Notes under the pieces: model-generated
Database searches by the model: none
What the model was told of the DNA's origin: nothing
Seen by the model: only the letters and a program-made list of their open reading frames with translations
Shown here: piece after piece, positions 8,263-17,469 of the stretch
Position numbering within the stretch: position 1 is the stretch's first letter
Layout: each line of letters starts with the position of its first letter
Made by a program: the position numbers and the translations under genes
Source of the DNA: CAZUVQ01 sp964623915
GTDB lineage: Bacteria > Bacillota > Clostridia > UMGS1883 > UMGS1540
DNA length: 25,912 bases
Reading direction: 5' to 3'
Assembly: GCA_964623915.1 (NCBI GenBank)
Contig: CAZUVQ010000012.1
Location: forward strand, 1 to 25,912

Positions 8263-8329
8263 TTTTTCCGACCTTTCTGTCTTGAGCCATAATCAAAAAA
8301 CAAATAAAGCCATTTTATGACTTTAACCC

Positions 8330-8358
8330 ATTATACCATAGTATATACATTTTGTATA
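8330..8358 (-). promoter_or_regulatory. Promoter of the clpE-like gene with an overlapping inverted repeat
   Basis: On the minus strand, TATACA (8353-8358) and a perfect TATAAT (8330-8335) are spaced by 17 bases. The start codon is about 67 bases downstream. A perfect 7-bp inverted repeat, ATATACA-N3-TGTATAT (8343-8359), covers the -35 region and spacer and could be an operator. No CtsR heptamer repeat and no CIRCE element were seen. Confidence 0.6.
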
Positions 8359-8496
8359 TTAATTTTTTGTTAAATATACATCGTTTATTGCATTATACCT
8401 TCTTATAATATTCATAAATTCCTTGAAGTTTACAAGAAAATCAAATATAAAAGTATAAATATTTTGTAAACAAAAAATTATTGCTTTTAAGAAATG

Positions 8497-8525
8497 TTGA
8501 CACTACAAAAAATCTGTTATATTAT
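8497..8525 (+). promoter_or_regulatory. Sigma-A promoter of addBA
   Basis: A consensus TTGACA (8497-8502) and TATTAT (8520-8525) are separated by exactly 17 bases. The chosen addB start is 35 bases downstream. The rest of the 268-base divergent region toward the clpE-like gene is A+T-rich with no further feature I can support. Confidence 0.75.
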
Positions 8526-8560
8526 ATATTTTGAAGTATTATGAAGGTATGTGCATAAAT

Positions 8561-11500
8561 ATGAAGCTAAATCTTGTTATTGGCAAAAGCCACAGCGGAA
8601 AAACCGAATATTGCATGAAGCATGCTCTATCAGGCGAATGTGAAAGTTATATTATAGTGCCGGAACAGTATTCTTTTACTGCCGAGCAGAAAAAAACTGC
8701 TTTGCAGACAATGGGGCTTTTTGGGGATACCGAGGTTATTAGCTTTGCAAGGCTTGCCCACAGAGTTTTGTCATTGTCCGATGGTGCCGCCATGGGGCAT
8801 ATTGATAGTGCAGGAAAGGTTATGATTTTATATAAAATACTGTCAGACAACCAAAGCCGCTTGACAATATTAAAAGGTGCAATTGCAGACAGAAGTGCTG
8901 AAATGCTCAAACTTATAGTCGAATTTAAAAGATACAATGTTACTGCAAAGGCTCTATTGTTATTATCCCAAAACGTCAGCGAAGAACAACTAAAAATGAA
9001 GCTATCAGAAACAGCATTTATCTATAATGAATTTGAAAATGTCCTCGATGGCAGATACATAAACAGTGATGATAATTTAGCACGGCTTGCCGACCAAATT
9101 AATAAATCGGGGAACCTCAAGAACACAGATATTTATATTGATGCTTTTTCAAGCTTTACCGAAGCGGAGCTTTTATGTGTCCGCACTTTTCTTGACAGAT
9201 GCAAAAGTGTAACAGTGACACTTTGCGCAGATGCACAAAACAAAGGTAGGCATGAATTTTTGCCCTCCGAAAAAACATGGGCACGGCTTTTGCGCCTTGC
9301 AGATGAAACTGGTGCACGCACAGATACAATTTTGTTAAAACAGGGAGCCGCAAAAAGCGCAGCTCTTAGGCACCTTGAAACAGAGTATTTTAATTATCCT
9401 GCCAAAAGCTTTACTGAAAACACGAAGGATATAGAGGTTTTTACTGCGGGCAATCCTTATAACGAAATTACCCATACCGCCGCATCAATACGAAATCTTG
9501 TCCGGCAAGAAGGTTATCTTTATCGGGAAATAGGTATAATTTACAGTGATACTGAATTGTACCCCAAATATATAAAAAGTATTTTCCGCTCCTATGACAT
9601 ACCTGTTTTTCCCGACGAGAAAAAGCCAATAATAAATCACCCCGTTGTTATTTTTATTATGTCCGCTCTTGAAATAATTACAGAGGGTTTTTCATATGAG
9701 CCTGTTTTTCGCTATGCAAAATCGGGTTTTGCCAGAATACCACGTGAGCTCACGGATATACTTGAAAATTACATCCTTGCAACAGGGCTTCGGGGCAATA
9801 TATGGCGTGACAGCGAAAAATGGAGTGTTCGAGCTGATATATTTGCTGAAAACAGTGAGCTTACGCAAGCAGAAAAAGAAAATTTCAAGGTTGTCAACAG
9901 GGCGAGGGATATTATTGCAAAGCCTTTAATTTCACTTGCGGATAATCTTAAAAACGGAAAAACAGTGAAAGAAAAATGTATAGCGATATATGAATTTATG
10001 AATTTCGTAAAACTACCTAAAAGACTTATAGCAATGGCAAAGCTTCTGGATAACAAGGGCGATACATATCGTGGAGCAGAGTATAAAGCTGTCTATGGAA
10101 AAATTATTGATGCAATGGATGAGCTTGTGGATTCTATCGGAGATAAAAAAATCAGTATAAAAGATTTTGCCGAGCTTATATCCGCCGGTCTTGCACAGTA
10201 TGAAACAGGTGTTATCCCTGCTGTTTGTGACGGTGTGTTATCAGGGGATATTGCGAGAATGAGAGGGTATGATGTTCGTGCTTTATTTATTTTAGGTGCC
10301 ACCGACCAGTCCTTTCCCACAATTCCTCAACCAAAGGGTTTTTTGAGTGACAGCGACAGGCTTATTATGAAGGAAAAAGGCATAGAAATTGCGCCCGACG
10401 GAAAAACAGCAAGCCTTGAGGGTGACCATCTTCTTTACAAGGCCTTTACCTGTGCTTCGGAAAAGCTTTTTATATCATTTCCGTCATCTGATTTCAATGG
10501 AGCGGCATTGCGCCCGTCAATGGCTGTTACGAGGATTGCCCAGATATTTTCAGGGGCTAAAATTTATGATAATATCATGGGCGAGCTTGTGGAGGATATC
10601 CTTGCCGCTCCGTTTTCAGCATGCTCCGGTATTGCTCTTCGTATGAACGGCGGCAAAATTACAGCATTTGATGAAAAAATAAAATCCGCATTAAATGATA
10701 TCCCTGGCTACAAAGAGAAGCTTTCTGCCATAGAAAAATATATGAATTACAAAAACCTGGCAACGCCTTTATCAAATAAAAACATATCGGCACTTTTTGG
10801 CAATACACTACATACCGCTGTTTCAAGGCTTGAAAGTTTTTCAGCGTGTCCTTTTTCTTATTTTATGAAATATACCCTTCGGGCAAGAGAGCGGCGTGTT
10901 TTGTCACTTGGTGCTTCCGATGCCGGCAACTTTTTGCACAATTTTGTTGACGAGTTTTCAAAAAGGCTTGCGGTAAACGGCAGAACATGGCATACGGTTG
11001 ATGAGGATTATATAAACTCTGAAATAGAAAAGATTATGGAAATTATTGGCGGAAGATTAAACAAATATTTAATCTCCGAATCCACACGCACAGCACGTCT
11101 TTTTGTCAGGCTATGCAATGCTTTGCGCCTTTCACTTCGCCTTATTTCAGAGCACATGAAGCGTGGTGTTTTTGAACCTATGGGCTATGAGCTGGTTTTC
11201 GGAGAAAAAGGTGATTTTTCTCCTATGCAAATAAATCTTCCAAATGGTTCACGTGTTTTGCTGACAGGCAGAATTGACAGAGCCGATAAACTTGTTAACC
11301 AAGCCGGCGAAACCTTTGTGAGAATAATTGATTATAAATCCGGTTCAAAGGCCTTTGACCTTTCTGAGGTCTTTTACGGAATAAACCTGCAGCTTGCCGT
11401 ATATATGACTGCTATTTGTGAAAGCAACAATTACCGCCCTGCCGGTATTTTGTATTTCAAACTTGACGACCCTATAATTGAAACAGATCCATTTGTTGAT

Positions 11501-11908
11501 ACTGACACTATTATAAGCTCAAAAATCAAAAAGCTGAAGCTATCGGGGCTTTTGGTTGATACACAGGAGGTGCTTGAGGCATCAGACAAAACGAATGTTT
11601 TTTCAGATTTCCTGCCTGTGAGAAGGTTGAAAAACGGTGACTTTAGCGGAAACATAGCATCAGCATCTAATTTTAATAACCTGCAAAAGCATATTAAAAA
11701 AACTGTCTCCGCCCTTGCTTTTGAAATATTAAGCGGTAAAACCGATATATCGCCTTACAAAACAAAAGCATCATCACCGTGTGACTGGTGCCCTTACAAA
11801 AGCGCATGCCGGTTTGACACGGCACAGGGCTGCGCATACAGAAATCTGTCAACTCTCAAAAACGAAGATATCTTTGCAAAAATCGGAGGTGACGACAATG
11901 AAATTTAA
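8561..11908 (+). CDS. addB: ATP-dependent helicase/deoxyribonuclease subunit B
   Basis: AddB subunit of the AddAB helicase-nuclease that resects double-strand breaks and recognises Chi for RecA-dependent repair. It has 1115 residues, the family size. The N terminus has the Walker A-like GKSHSGKT (8-15). The C-terminal RecB-type nuclease domain has IIDYKSG (D924, K926) followed by QLAVYM. The four cysteines of the AddB iron-sulfur cluster are present: C763 (SACPFSYF), then C1074-x2-C1077-x5-C1083. The ATG at 8561 fits GAAGG at 8543 and puts the nucleotide motif at the usual distance; a TTG at 8531 would be a ten-residue extension without support. The 3' end overlaps addA by 11 bases. Confidence 0.96.
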   Translation: MKLNLVIGKSHSGKTEYCMKHALSGECESYIIVPEQYSFTAEQKKTALQTMGLFGDTEVISFARLAHRVLSLSDGAAMGHIDSAGKVMILYKILSDNQSRLTILKGAIADRSAEMLKLIVEFKRYNVTAKALLLLSQNVSEEQLKMKLSETAFIYNEFENVLDGRYINSDDNLARLADQINKSGNLKNTDIYIDAFSSFTEAELLCVRTFLDRCKSVTVTLCADAQNKGRHEFLPSEKTWARLLRLADETGARTDTILLKQGAAKSAALRHLETEYFNYPAKSFTENTKDIEVFTAGNPYNEITHTAASIRNLVRQEGYLYREIGIIYSDTELYPKYIKSIFRSYDIPVFPDEKKPIINHPVVIFIMSALEIITEGFSYEPVFRYAKSGFARIPRELTDILENYILATGLRGNIWRDSEKWSVRADIFAENSELTQAEKENFKVVNRARDIIAKPLISLADNLKNGKTVKEKCIAIYEFMNFVKLPKRLIAMAKLLDNKGDTYRGAEYKAVYGKIIDAMDELVDSIGDKKISIKDFAELISAGLAQYETGVIPAVCDGVLSGDIARMRGYDVRALFILGATDQSFPTIPQPKGFLSDSDRLIMKEKGIEIAPDGKTASLEGDHLLYKAFTCASEKLFISFPSSDFNGAALRPSMAVTRIAQIFSGAKIYDNIMGELVEDILAAPFSACSGIALRMNGGKITAFDEKIKSALNDIPGYKEKLSAIEKYMNYKNLATPLSNKNISALFGNTLHTAVSRLESFSACPFSYFMKYTLRARERRVLSLGASDAGNFLHNFVDEFSKRLAVNGRTWHTVDEDYINSEIEKIMEIIGGRLNKYLISESTRTARLFVRLCNALRLSLRLISEHMKRGVFEPMGYELVFGEKGDFSPMQINLPNGSRVLLTGRIDRADKLVNQAGETFVRIIDYKSGSKAFDLSEVFYGINLQLAVYMTAICESNNYRPAGILYFKLDDPIIETDPFVDTDTIISSKIKKLKLSGLLVDTQEVLEASDKTNVFSDFLPVRRLKNGDFSGNIASASNFNNLQKHIKKTVSALAFEILSGKTDISPYKTKASSPCDWCPYKSACRFDTAQGCAYRNLSTLKNEDIFAKIGGDDNEI

Positions 11909-14900
11909 CTGGACAACCGCACAGGGCAAGGCGGTCAGTGCCCCTGTTTCGGACATACTTGTAACAGCCGCTGCAGGCTCCGGAAAAACACAGGTATTAA
12001 CGGGCAGAATTATTGAAAGAATAATAGGCGGAGCAGATATAACAAGGCTTCTTGTCGTTACCTTTACAAATGCCGCTGCCGCGGAAATGCGCACCAGAAT
12101 AGCTGAAAACCTTTCAGCAGCATTGCGTGATAACCCCCAAAACAATCATATACGAGAACAGCTCGCCTGTCTTTCGGGGGCTCATATAACAACAATGCAC
12201 TCCTTTTGTATGGATATCATTAAAAGAAATTTTTACCTTGCTGATTTGAATGCAGGCTTTCGTATTGCCGATGATGCCGAAGCCTCTCTTTTACTGATGG
12301 AATCGGCTGATGAAGCCATAGAAGAACTATGCCATCAGGCTGACCGTGATTTTTTAACATTTGCGGATAGCTTTAGCTCTGTAAGAAGCGATAATATTCT
12401 TTCGGAGCTTGCCATTTCAATGTACAAATTTGCTGACTCCATGCCATACCCAAAGCAATGGATAAGCAAACAACCACAATCTTACAAGATGACAACGGGA
12501 GCGGAATTTAAAAAAAGCCTTATATGCGAAACACTTCTTTTAGCTGCAGAGGAAAAGCTTCTTGAGGCAAAGGGCGTTCTTGCAGCTGCTAAAGAGTTTT
12601 GCACCGCAGAAAACTGCCTTTCGGAATACAGCCTCATGTTTTCAAACGATATTGAATGTGTGTCTGCCCTAATAAAATCAGCAGATGATTATGACAGGTT
12701 GCATGCATCTTTATCCGATTTTTCTTTCACACGCAGAGTAAGCGCAAAGGATGCCCCCATTGAGCTTAAAACTCAGCTTGATAAGATGCGTGATAGGGCA
12801 AGAAAGCTTGTTTCTGATCTGTTTGCTAAAAATTTCCGCTTTTCTTCCGATGAAAATGCAAGAATAATGAACGATGCTCTGCCAATAGTCAAAGGTGCTG
12901 TTACACTTGTATTGAAAATCATGGAAATATTCACAGAAAAAAAACGCAAGCGTAACATTCTTGATTACAGTGATATGGAGCATATTGCCGTTTCCCTTCT
13001 TGACGATAACGGAAAACCCTCTGAAGTTGCGGTGGATATAAGAAAATCATTTGATGAGATTTACATAGACGAATATCAGGATACAAGCGAAACACAGGAG
13101 CTTGTTTTCGGTCTTATTTCGGGCAGAATAGAGAATTCCCCAAATGTTTTTATGGTAGGGGATTTAAAGCAGAGCATTTACGGCTTCCGCCAATCAAGCC
13201 CCGCCCTGTTTGCCGAAAAAAAGAAAACATATAAATCAGACGGTGACAAATATATAAAAATAGCTTTGACAAAGAATTTTAGAAGCAGTAAACCAATTAT
13301 TGACTTTGTTAATCATATTTTCTCAAATCTTATGAATAACAGCATAGGCGGTGTTGATTACGACAGTGAGGAACAGCTTGTAAAGGGAACTGATTACCCT
13401 GACATTTCACATCCCATTGAAGTTGCGGTAATTCGTGTCGATGAAAAAAATGTGCCGGAAGAATATGATGAAGACTATGCACAAGACCTATCTTCCATTG
13501 AAGCCGAAGCACTATATATTTCAATGAAAATCAAAGGCATGGTAGGCAAGGAATACGTTTATGATGCGAAACGCAACGTTTCACGCATTATGAAATACAG
13601 TGATATAGCAATAATTTCCCGCTCCGTCAAAACAGCCGCCCCGTTAATTGAAGATGTGCTAACAAGTGAGAACATTCCCGTTTATTGCGACAGCAGCGGC
13701 GGATATTTTGAAACCTCAGAAATAAAGGGTATGTTGGCATTATTGTCAACAATTGATAACCCAAGAAATGACATCCCTTTAATTTCCGCGTTACGAATAC
13801 CTACTATCGGTTTTGATGAGGATATGTTGGCAACAATCCGCATATATGACAAAAGAGGCGATTTTTACGATGCCTTAAAAATGTGTGCTGAATCCGGCAC
13901 ATCCGAGGCGGAAAAATGCAGTATTTTTCTTGACAGACTTAACAGGTGGCGTTTTCTTTCCGAGCATCTCCCCTGTGACGAGCTTATCGAGCTGTTGTAT
14001 GACGAAACAGGTTACATGGATTTTGCCCTTGCAATGCCTGGCGGGGAACTGCGTGCTGCTAATTTAAGGCTTCTTACCGAAAGGGCAAGGGCATTTGAAA
14101 AAACCTCTTTCCGCGGTCTTTTTAATTTTATTAATTTTATTGACAAAATGCGGGAGAAATCAGATTCAGGGTCTGCAAAGATAATTGGAGAAGGACACGA
14201 TGTTGTAAGAGTTATGAGCATACACAAAAGCAAGGGCCTTGAATTCCCTGTAGTAATTCTTATAGGCTGCGGAAAAAGCTTTAACAGGCGTGACGAATCG
14301 GAAAAGCTGACCTTCCACAAAAAACTCGGTACGGGAGCGGATTTTGTAGATACAACCCTTCGCTGTAGCTATCCTACCCCCGCAAAGGCAGCAGTAGCAG
14401 CCGCAAATAGAGCCGACAGCGTTTCAGAGGAACTTCGTGTTTTGTACGTCGCGCTTACAAGAGCAAAGGAACGGCTAATAATAACGGCAACAACGAAAAA
14501 CCCCATGTCAACAGTTATGTCATGGCGAATCGGTGCTTCGCTTGCCTCTGCCGGCGGTTTTGGGGCTGCAAAAAGCTTTCTTGACTGGATAGGAGCGTGT
14601 CTTATCACCGCTAATTGCCCTGGGTTGTCACAATACTGTGATCGGGAAAATGGTAAGGGAACTGAAATACTCTTTGATTTTCACCCCATTTGCATGCCGA
14701 ATACAGTGGCAGAGCACATAGAAAAAAACGAAGAAGAAAGTATAGATACCGATGAGCTGTTATCCGGCATTTATTACAGTTATCCGCATAAAAACCTGTC
14801 TTCAATCCCCTCTAAAATTTCCGTCAGCGAGATGAAAAGTTTACTGCGTGAAGAAGGCGATGCGGATGAGCATATATATAATCCATTTGCACTTGCGCCT

Positions 14901-15443
14901 ATTAAAAAGCCTCGTTTTATAAGGGATAAAGACGAGCTTAGTGCCACAGAAAAGGGAAGTCTTATCCACCTGATTATGCAAACACTACCTCTGCCTGTCA
15001 ACGCTATTGATGATATAAAAAATCATGTTTCCTCTCTTTTTGAAAGGGGTATAATTACAAAAAAAATGACAGAATCTGTTCCTTGGGAAAAGATATTTGC
15101 TTTTTTTGATTCATCTTTGGGAAAACGCATGATGGCATCTGATAAAGTAGTCAGGGAAAAACCTTTTACAGATAATATTTCTGCTTCTCTTATTACAAAA
15201 AACCCACAGGATTCAAAAGAAAAAATTCTTGTACAGGGAATTATTGACTGCTATTTCTTTGAAAACGACCAGATTATTTTGATTGATTATAAAACAGACA
15301 AAGTAAGTGATAAAGCCTTGATTTTAGAAAAATACCGTGTGCAGGCAGAGGCTTACGCATCATTTCTTGAACGAAAATATTCAAAAGAATGCAAAAAATA
15401 TATTTACTTATTTGATATTGATGATATAATAGAAATAATTTAA
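11898..15443 (+). CDS. addA: ATP-dependent helicase/nuclease subunit A
   Basis: AddA subunit, a UvrD-like SF1A helicase fused to a RecB-family nuclease, partner of AddB in break resection. It has 1181 residues. Motifs in order are the Q-like TTAQGKAV, Walker A AAAGSGKT (24-31), TFTNAAAAEM, Walker B-like IDEYQDT (390-396), KQSIYGFRQSSP, VMSIHKSKGLEFPVV, and VALTRAKERL. The C-terminal nuclease domain shows GSLIHLIMQ and GIIDCYFF, then IDYKTD (D1130, K1132) and the RVQAEAYA helix. The ATG at 11898 is preceded by GGAGGTGA at ideal distance; an open frame reaching back to 11781 lies inside addB and is rejected as the start. The addB overlap indicates translational coupling. Confidence 0.97.
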   Translation: MKFNWTTAQGKAVSAPVSDILVTAAAGSGKTQVLTGRIIERIIGGADITRLLVVTFTNAAAAEMRTRIAENLSAALRDNPQNNHIREQLACLSGAHITTMHSFCMDIIKRNFYLADLNAGFRIADDAEASLLLMESADEAIEELCHQADRDFLTFADSFSSVRSDNILSELAISMYKFADSMPYPKQWISKQPQSYKMTTGAEFKKSLICETLLLAAEEKLLEAKGVLAAAKEFCTAENCLSEYSLMFSNDIECVSALIKSADDYDRLHASLSDFSFTRRVSAKDAPIELKTQLDKMRDRARKLVSDLFAKNFRFSSDENARIMNDALPIVKGAVTLVLKIMEIFTEKKRKRNILDYSDMEHIAVSLLDDNGKPSEVAVDIRKSFDEIYIDEYQDTSETQELVFGLISGRIENSPNVFMVGDLKQSIYGFRQSSPALFAEKKKTYKSDGDKYIKIALTKNFRSSKPIIDFVNHIFSNLMNNSIGGVDYDSEEQLVKGTDYPDISHPIEVAVIRVDEKNVPEEYDEDYAQDLSSIEAEALYISMKIKGMVGKEYVYDAKRNVSRIMKYSDIAIISRSVKTAAPLIEDVLTSENIPVYCDSSGGYFETSEIKGMLALLSTIDNPRNDIPLISALRIPTIGFDEDMLATIRIYDKRGDFYDALKMCAESGTSEAEKCSIFLDRLNRWRFLSEHLPCDELIELLYDETGYMDFALAMPGGELRAANLRLLTERARAFEKTSFRGLFNFINFIDKMREKSDSGSAKIIGEGHDVVRVMSIHKSKGLEFPVVILIGCGKSFNRRDESEKLTFHKKLGTGADFVDTTLRCSYPTPAKAAVAAANRADSVSEELRVLYVALTRAKERLIITATTKNPMSTVMSWRIGASLASAGGFGAAKSFLDWIGACLITANCPGLSQYCDRENGKGTEILFDFHPICMPNTVAEHIEKNEEESIDTDELLSGIYYSYPHKNLSSIPSKISVSEMKSLLREEGDADEHIYNPFALAPIKKPRFIRDKDELSATEKGSLIHLIMQTLPLPVNAIDDIKNHVSSLFERGIITKKMTESVPWEKIFAFFDSSLGKRMMASDKVVREKPFTDNISASLITKNPQDSKEKILVQGIIDCYFFENDQIILIDYKTDKVSDKALILEKYRVQAEAYASFLERKYSKECKKYIYLFDIDDIIEII

Positions 15444-15504
15444 AATATCAATGATGCTTTTAACCCTAAATATTAATAATATTGTCTATTGAAAGGAAAA
15501 CGAT

Positions 15505-16080
15505 ATGGAACAGAAAAGAAGAACAATTCACACCGGCACCAAAAAGAGAAAAGGCAAAAAAACAGCTTTGATTATAGGTATAATTATAGCTCTTTCACTA
15601 ATTTTTTGGATGTCTTACAAAATTTCATATGGGCTGTTCTCAACGAAAAAACCCGATGACGCAATCTTTGGAACAGAAGAAGATATATCCAATTTGTCAA
15701 GAGAAGATCTTGAAGCAAAATATCTTGAGCTTGAGGATGCATTAAAGGATAAAGAAGCCGAAATTCAAATGCTCGAGGAAAAACTTGATGGTAATTCAAA
15801 CGCAACCACAGAAGATAAAGCGGCAGAAAGTGAAGCTGAAGAACATAAAGATACAAAGGCTCCTGAGCCTTCAAATACTACTCAAACACCTCCGGCTGCA
15901 CCTTCCCAACCAACTCAGCCAACACAGCCAACTCAGCCAAACAATTCAAACAATTCAAACAATTCAAACAACCCTCCAAAAGAGCAAACAAATACCCCGC
16001 CTCCTGCCGCTCCTATGCCGGATGATGGCTTGATTTCCCCCGAGGATCTGGAGAGGGCAGCTGATGCAGCTAATGAATAG
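15505..16080 (+). CDS. Single-pass membrane protein with coiled coil and Pro/Gln/Asn-rich tail, function unknown
   Basis: A 191-residue protein I do not recognise as a named family. The N terminus is strongly basic (residues 1-19), followed by one hydrophobic segment (about 20-44, TALIIGIIIALSLIFWMSYK). A charged, probably coiled-coil stretch (about 58-95) comes next, then an acidic linker. A low-complexity tail has repeated P-T-Q and N-N-S units (135-156) and ends in an acidic DGLISPEDLERAADAANE. By the positive-inside rule the basic end stays in the cytoplasm and the tail faces the cell wall, as for a wall-spanning anchor or spacer. It starts at an ATG after GAAAGGA, 61 bases after addA, and ends 13 bases before metY on the same strand. 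Neither neighbour explains it. Confidence 0.75.
   Translation: MEQKRRTIHTGTKKRKGKKTALIIGIIIALSLIFWMSYKISYGLFSTKKPDDAIFGTEEDISNLSREDLEAKYLELEDALKDKEAEIQMLEEKLDGNSNATTEDKAAESEAEEHKDTKAPEPSNTTQTPPAAPSQPTQPTQPTQPNNSNNSNNSNNPPKEQTNTPPPAAPMPDDGLISPEDLERAADAANE
15907..15972 (+). repeat. Two adjacent 9-bp tandem repeats in the coding sequence
   Basis: Inside the membrane protein gene, three near-identical 9-base units encode Q-P-T. They run directly into three identical 9-base units (aacaattca) encoding N-N-S. Both are in frame, so copy-number changes would lengthen or shorten the extracellular spacer without breaking the protein. This is a candidate length-variable tract. Confidence 0.8.
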
Positions 16081-16093
16081 AAAGAGGTAAAAA

Positions 16094-17365
16094 ATGGATT
16101 ATAAATTTGATACAAAACAAATACACGCAGGCTATCACGGGGACAGCGCAACAAACTCAGTTGCTGTTCCGATTTACCAGACAACTGCATATACATTTGA
16201 CAGCGCTCAACATGCGGCTGATTTATTTGACCTGAAGGTTGGGGGCAATATTTATACAAGGATGAATAACCCGACTTTAACAATTCTTGAAGAACGTGTC
16301 ACGGCTCTTTGCGGCGGCATTGGTGCTCTCTCTCTTTCTTCCGGTCAATCCGCCACAACGCTTGCCATATTAAACATTGCAAAGGCAGGCGACAATATAA
16401 TTGCGGCATCTTCTCTGTATGGCGGAACGTTTAATCTGTTTGTGCACACGTTCGCAAAAATGGGTATAGAAGCAAGGCTTGGTGACCCTGACAAAATAAA
16501 TGAAATGGAAGCTCTTGTTGACGGAAACACTAAAGCATTATTTGTTGAAATAATCGGAAATCCTCTTGGTAATATTCCTGATATTTCTGCTCTTGCCGAT
16601 ATGGCTCATGCTCACGGCATACCCCTTATAGTTGACAACACCTTTGCAACACCATATCTTTGCCGTCCCTTTGAATTTGGCGCTGATATAATTGTTCATT
16701 CTGCAACAAAGTTTTTGGGCGGTCATGGTAACAGCATGGGCGGTATTATTGTAGATAGCGGCAAATTTGACTGGGAGAAAAGCGGAAGATTTGACTGTCT
16801 TGTAGCACCTGACCCCAGTTATCATGATATTAGATTCGTTGAGGCTTTTGGTTCTTCTGCTTATATTGTTAAAGCCAGGGTACAACTACTGCGTGATATG
16901 GGCTGTTGCCTGAGCCCGACAAATGCGTTTTTGATAATTAACGGCATTGAAACCCTCTCTCTTCGTATGCAAAAGCATGTAAATAATGCACTTGTAATTG
17001 CACGTTATCTTGAGGGGCATAAAGACGTTGAATGGGTAAATTACGCCGGCTTAGAAAGCAATCCATATTACGAGAGGGCTAAAAAATATCTTCCGGAAGG
17101 CCCCGGAAGCGTTTTCAGCTTTGGTCTAAAAGGCGGCTACGATTCATGTATTAAAGCACTTGAAAGCACAAAGCTTTTCTACCATGTTACAAACTTAGGA
17201 GATGTTCGTTCAATTATAACCCATCCTGCAAGCACAACGCATGCACAGCTTAACGAAGAGCAGATGAAGGAAGCGGGAATTGCAGCCGAAATGATACGCC
17301 TTTCTGTGGGTATTGAGGATGCAGGGGACCTTATTGCCGACCTTGATGCTGCAATTTCAAAATGA
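16094..17365 (+). CDS. metY: O-acetylhomoserine sulfhydrylase (O-acetylhomoserine aminocarboxypropyltransferase)
   Basis: PLP enzyme of the Cys/Met metabolism (cystathionine gamma-synthase) fold, 423 residues. The MetY subgroup makes homocysteine from O-acetylhomoserine and sulfide. It begins with the MetY-typical DTKQIHAGY and has YTRMNNPT (54-61), SLYGGT (Y109), VDNTFATPYLCRPFEFGADI, and the PLP-binding lysine K206 in VHSATKFLGGHG. The C terminus has LGDVRSIITHPASTTHAQL and RLSVGIEDAGDLIADL. The length and the N-terminal motif favour MetY over MetB/MetC-type enzymes of about 380 residues. AAAGAGG precedes the ATG. No SAM riboswitch or separate promoter is visible upstream, so it may be read through from the membrane-protein gene 13 bases before it. 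Confidence 0.95.
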   Translation: MDYKFDTKQIHAGYHGDSATNSVAVPIYQTTAYTFDSAQHAADLFDLKVGGNIYTRMNNPTLTILEERVTALCGGIGALSLSSGQSATTLAILNIAKAGDNIIAASSLYGGTFNLFVHTFAKMGIEARLGDPDKINEMEALVDGNTKALFVEIIGNPLGNIPDISALADMAHAHGIPLIVDNTFATPYLCRPFEFGADIIVHSATKFLGGHGNSMGGIIVDSGKFDWEKSGRFDCLVAPDPSYHDIRFVEAFGSSAYIVKARVQLLRDMGCCLSPTNAFLIINGIETLSLRMQKHVNNALVIARYLEGHKDVEWVNYAGLESNPYYERAKKYLPEGPGSVFSFGLKGGYDSCIKALESTKLFYHVTNLGDVRSIITHPASTTHAQLNEEQMKEAGIAAEMIRLSVGIEDAGDLIADLDAAISK

Positions 17366-17384
17366 AAAGCATTTGGGAGGAATA

Positions 17385-17444
17385 ATGAGCATTTTGAAGA
17401 AACAAAGTTGTTTGATATATAATATGGCGAATTACCACGCTTGA
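17385..17444 (+). other. Possible 19-codon ORF with strong ribosome site after metY
   Basis: An ATG with GGGAGGA just upstream opens a frame of 19 residues, starting MSILKKQSCLIY and ending in TGA at 17442-17444. It begins 19 bases after the metY stop. I recognise no product. It could be the stump of a lost downstream gene, a small peptide, or chance. The -35 box of the tRNA promoter starts at its last codons. Confidence 0.25.
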
Positions 17445-17469
17445 AAAAAAAGCAAAGCCTTGTTATAAT
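17441..17469 (+). promoter_or_regulatory. Sigma-A promoter of tRNA-Pro
   Basis: TTGAAA (17441-17446) and a perfect TATAAT (17464-17469) are spaced by exactly 17 bases. Initiation would fall near 17476, about 12 bases before the mature tRNA 5' end. The -10 box sits in the loop of a perfect 10-bp inverted repeat (17454-17480). A second, weaker match (TTGAAG 17394-17399, TATAAT 17418-17423, spacing 18) lies upstream. Confidence 0.75.

Noticed and set aside
8263..8530. CtsR or CIRCE operator in the clpE/addB divergent region
   Set aside because: Neither the GGTCAAA heptamer pair nor the TTAGCACTC/GAGTGCTAA repeat is present when read by eye on both strands.
11781..11897. N-terminal extension of addA into addB
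   Set aside because: The frame is open, but GGAGGTGA marks the ATG at 11898 and the family begins with the Q-motif region just after it. The extension only shadows addB.
12711..12983. Antisense reading frames within addA, addB and clpE (for example 12711-12983 minus)
   Set aside because: They lie opposite strongly supported genes, have no ribosome sites or family motifs, and are expected by chance opposite long coding regions.
16030..16093. SAM riboswitch or T-box before metY
   Set aside because: Only 13 bases separate it from the preceding gene, and the upstream sequence is fully coding, so there is no room for a leader element.
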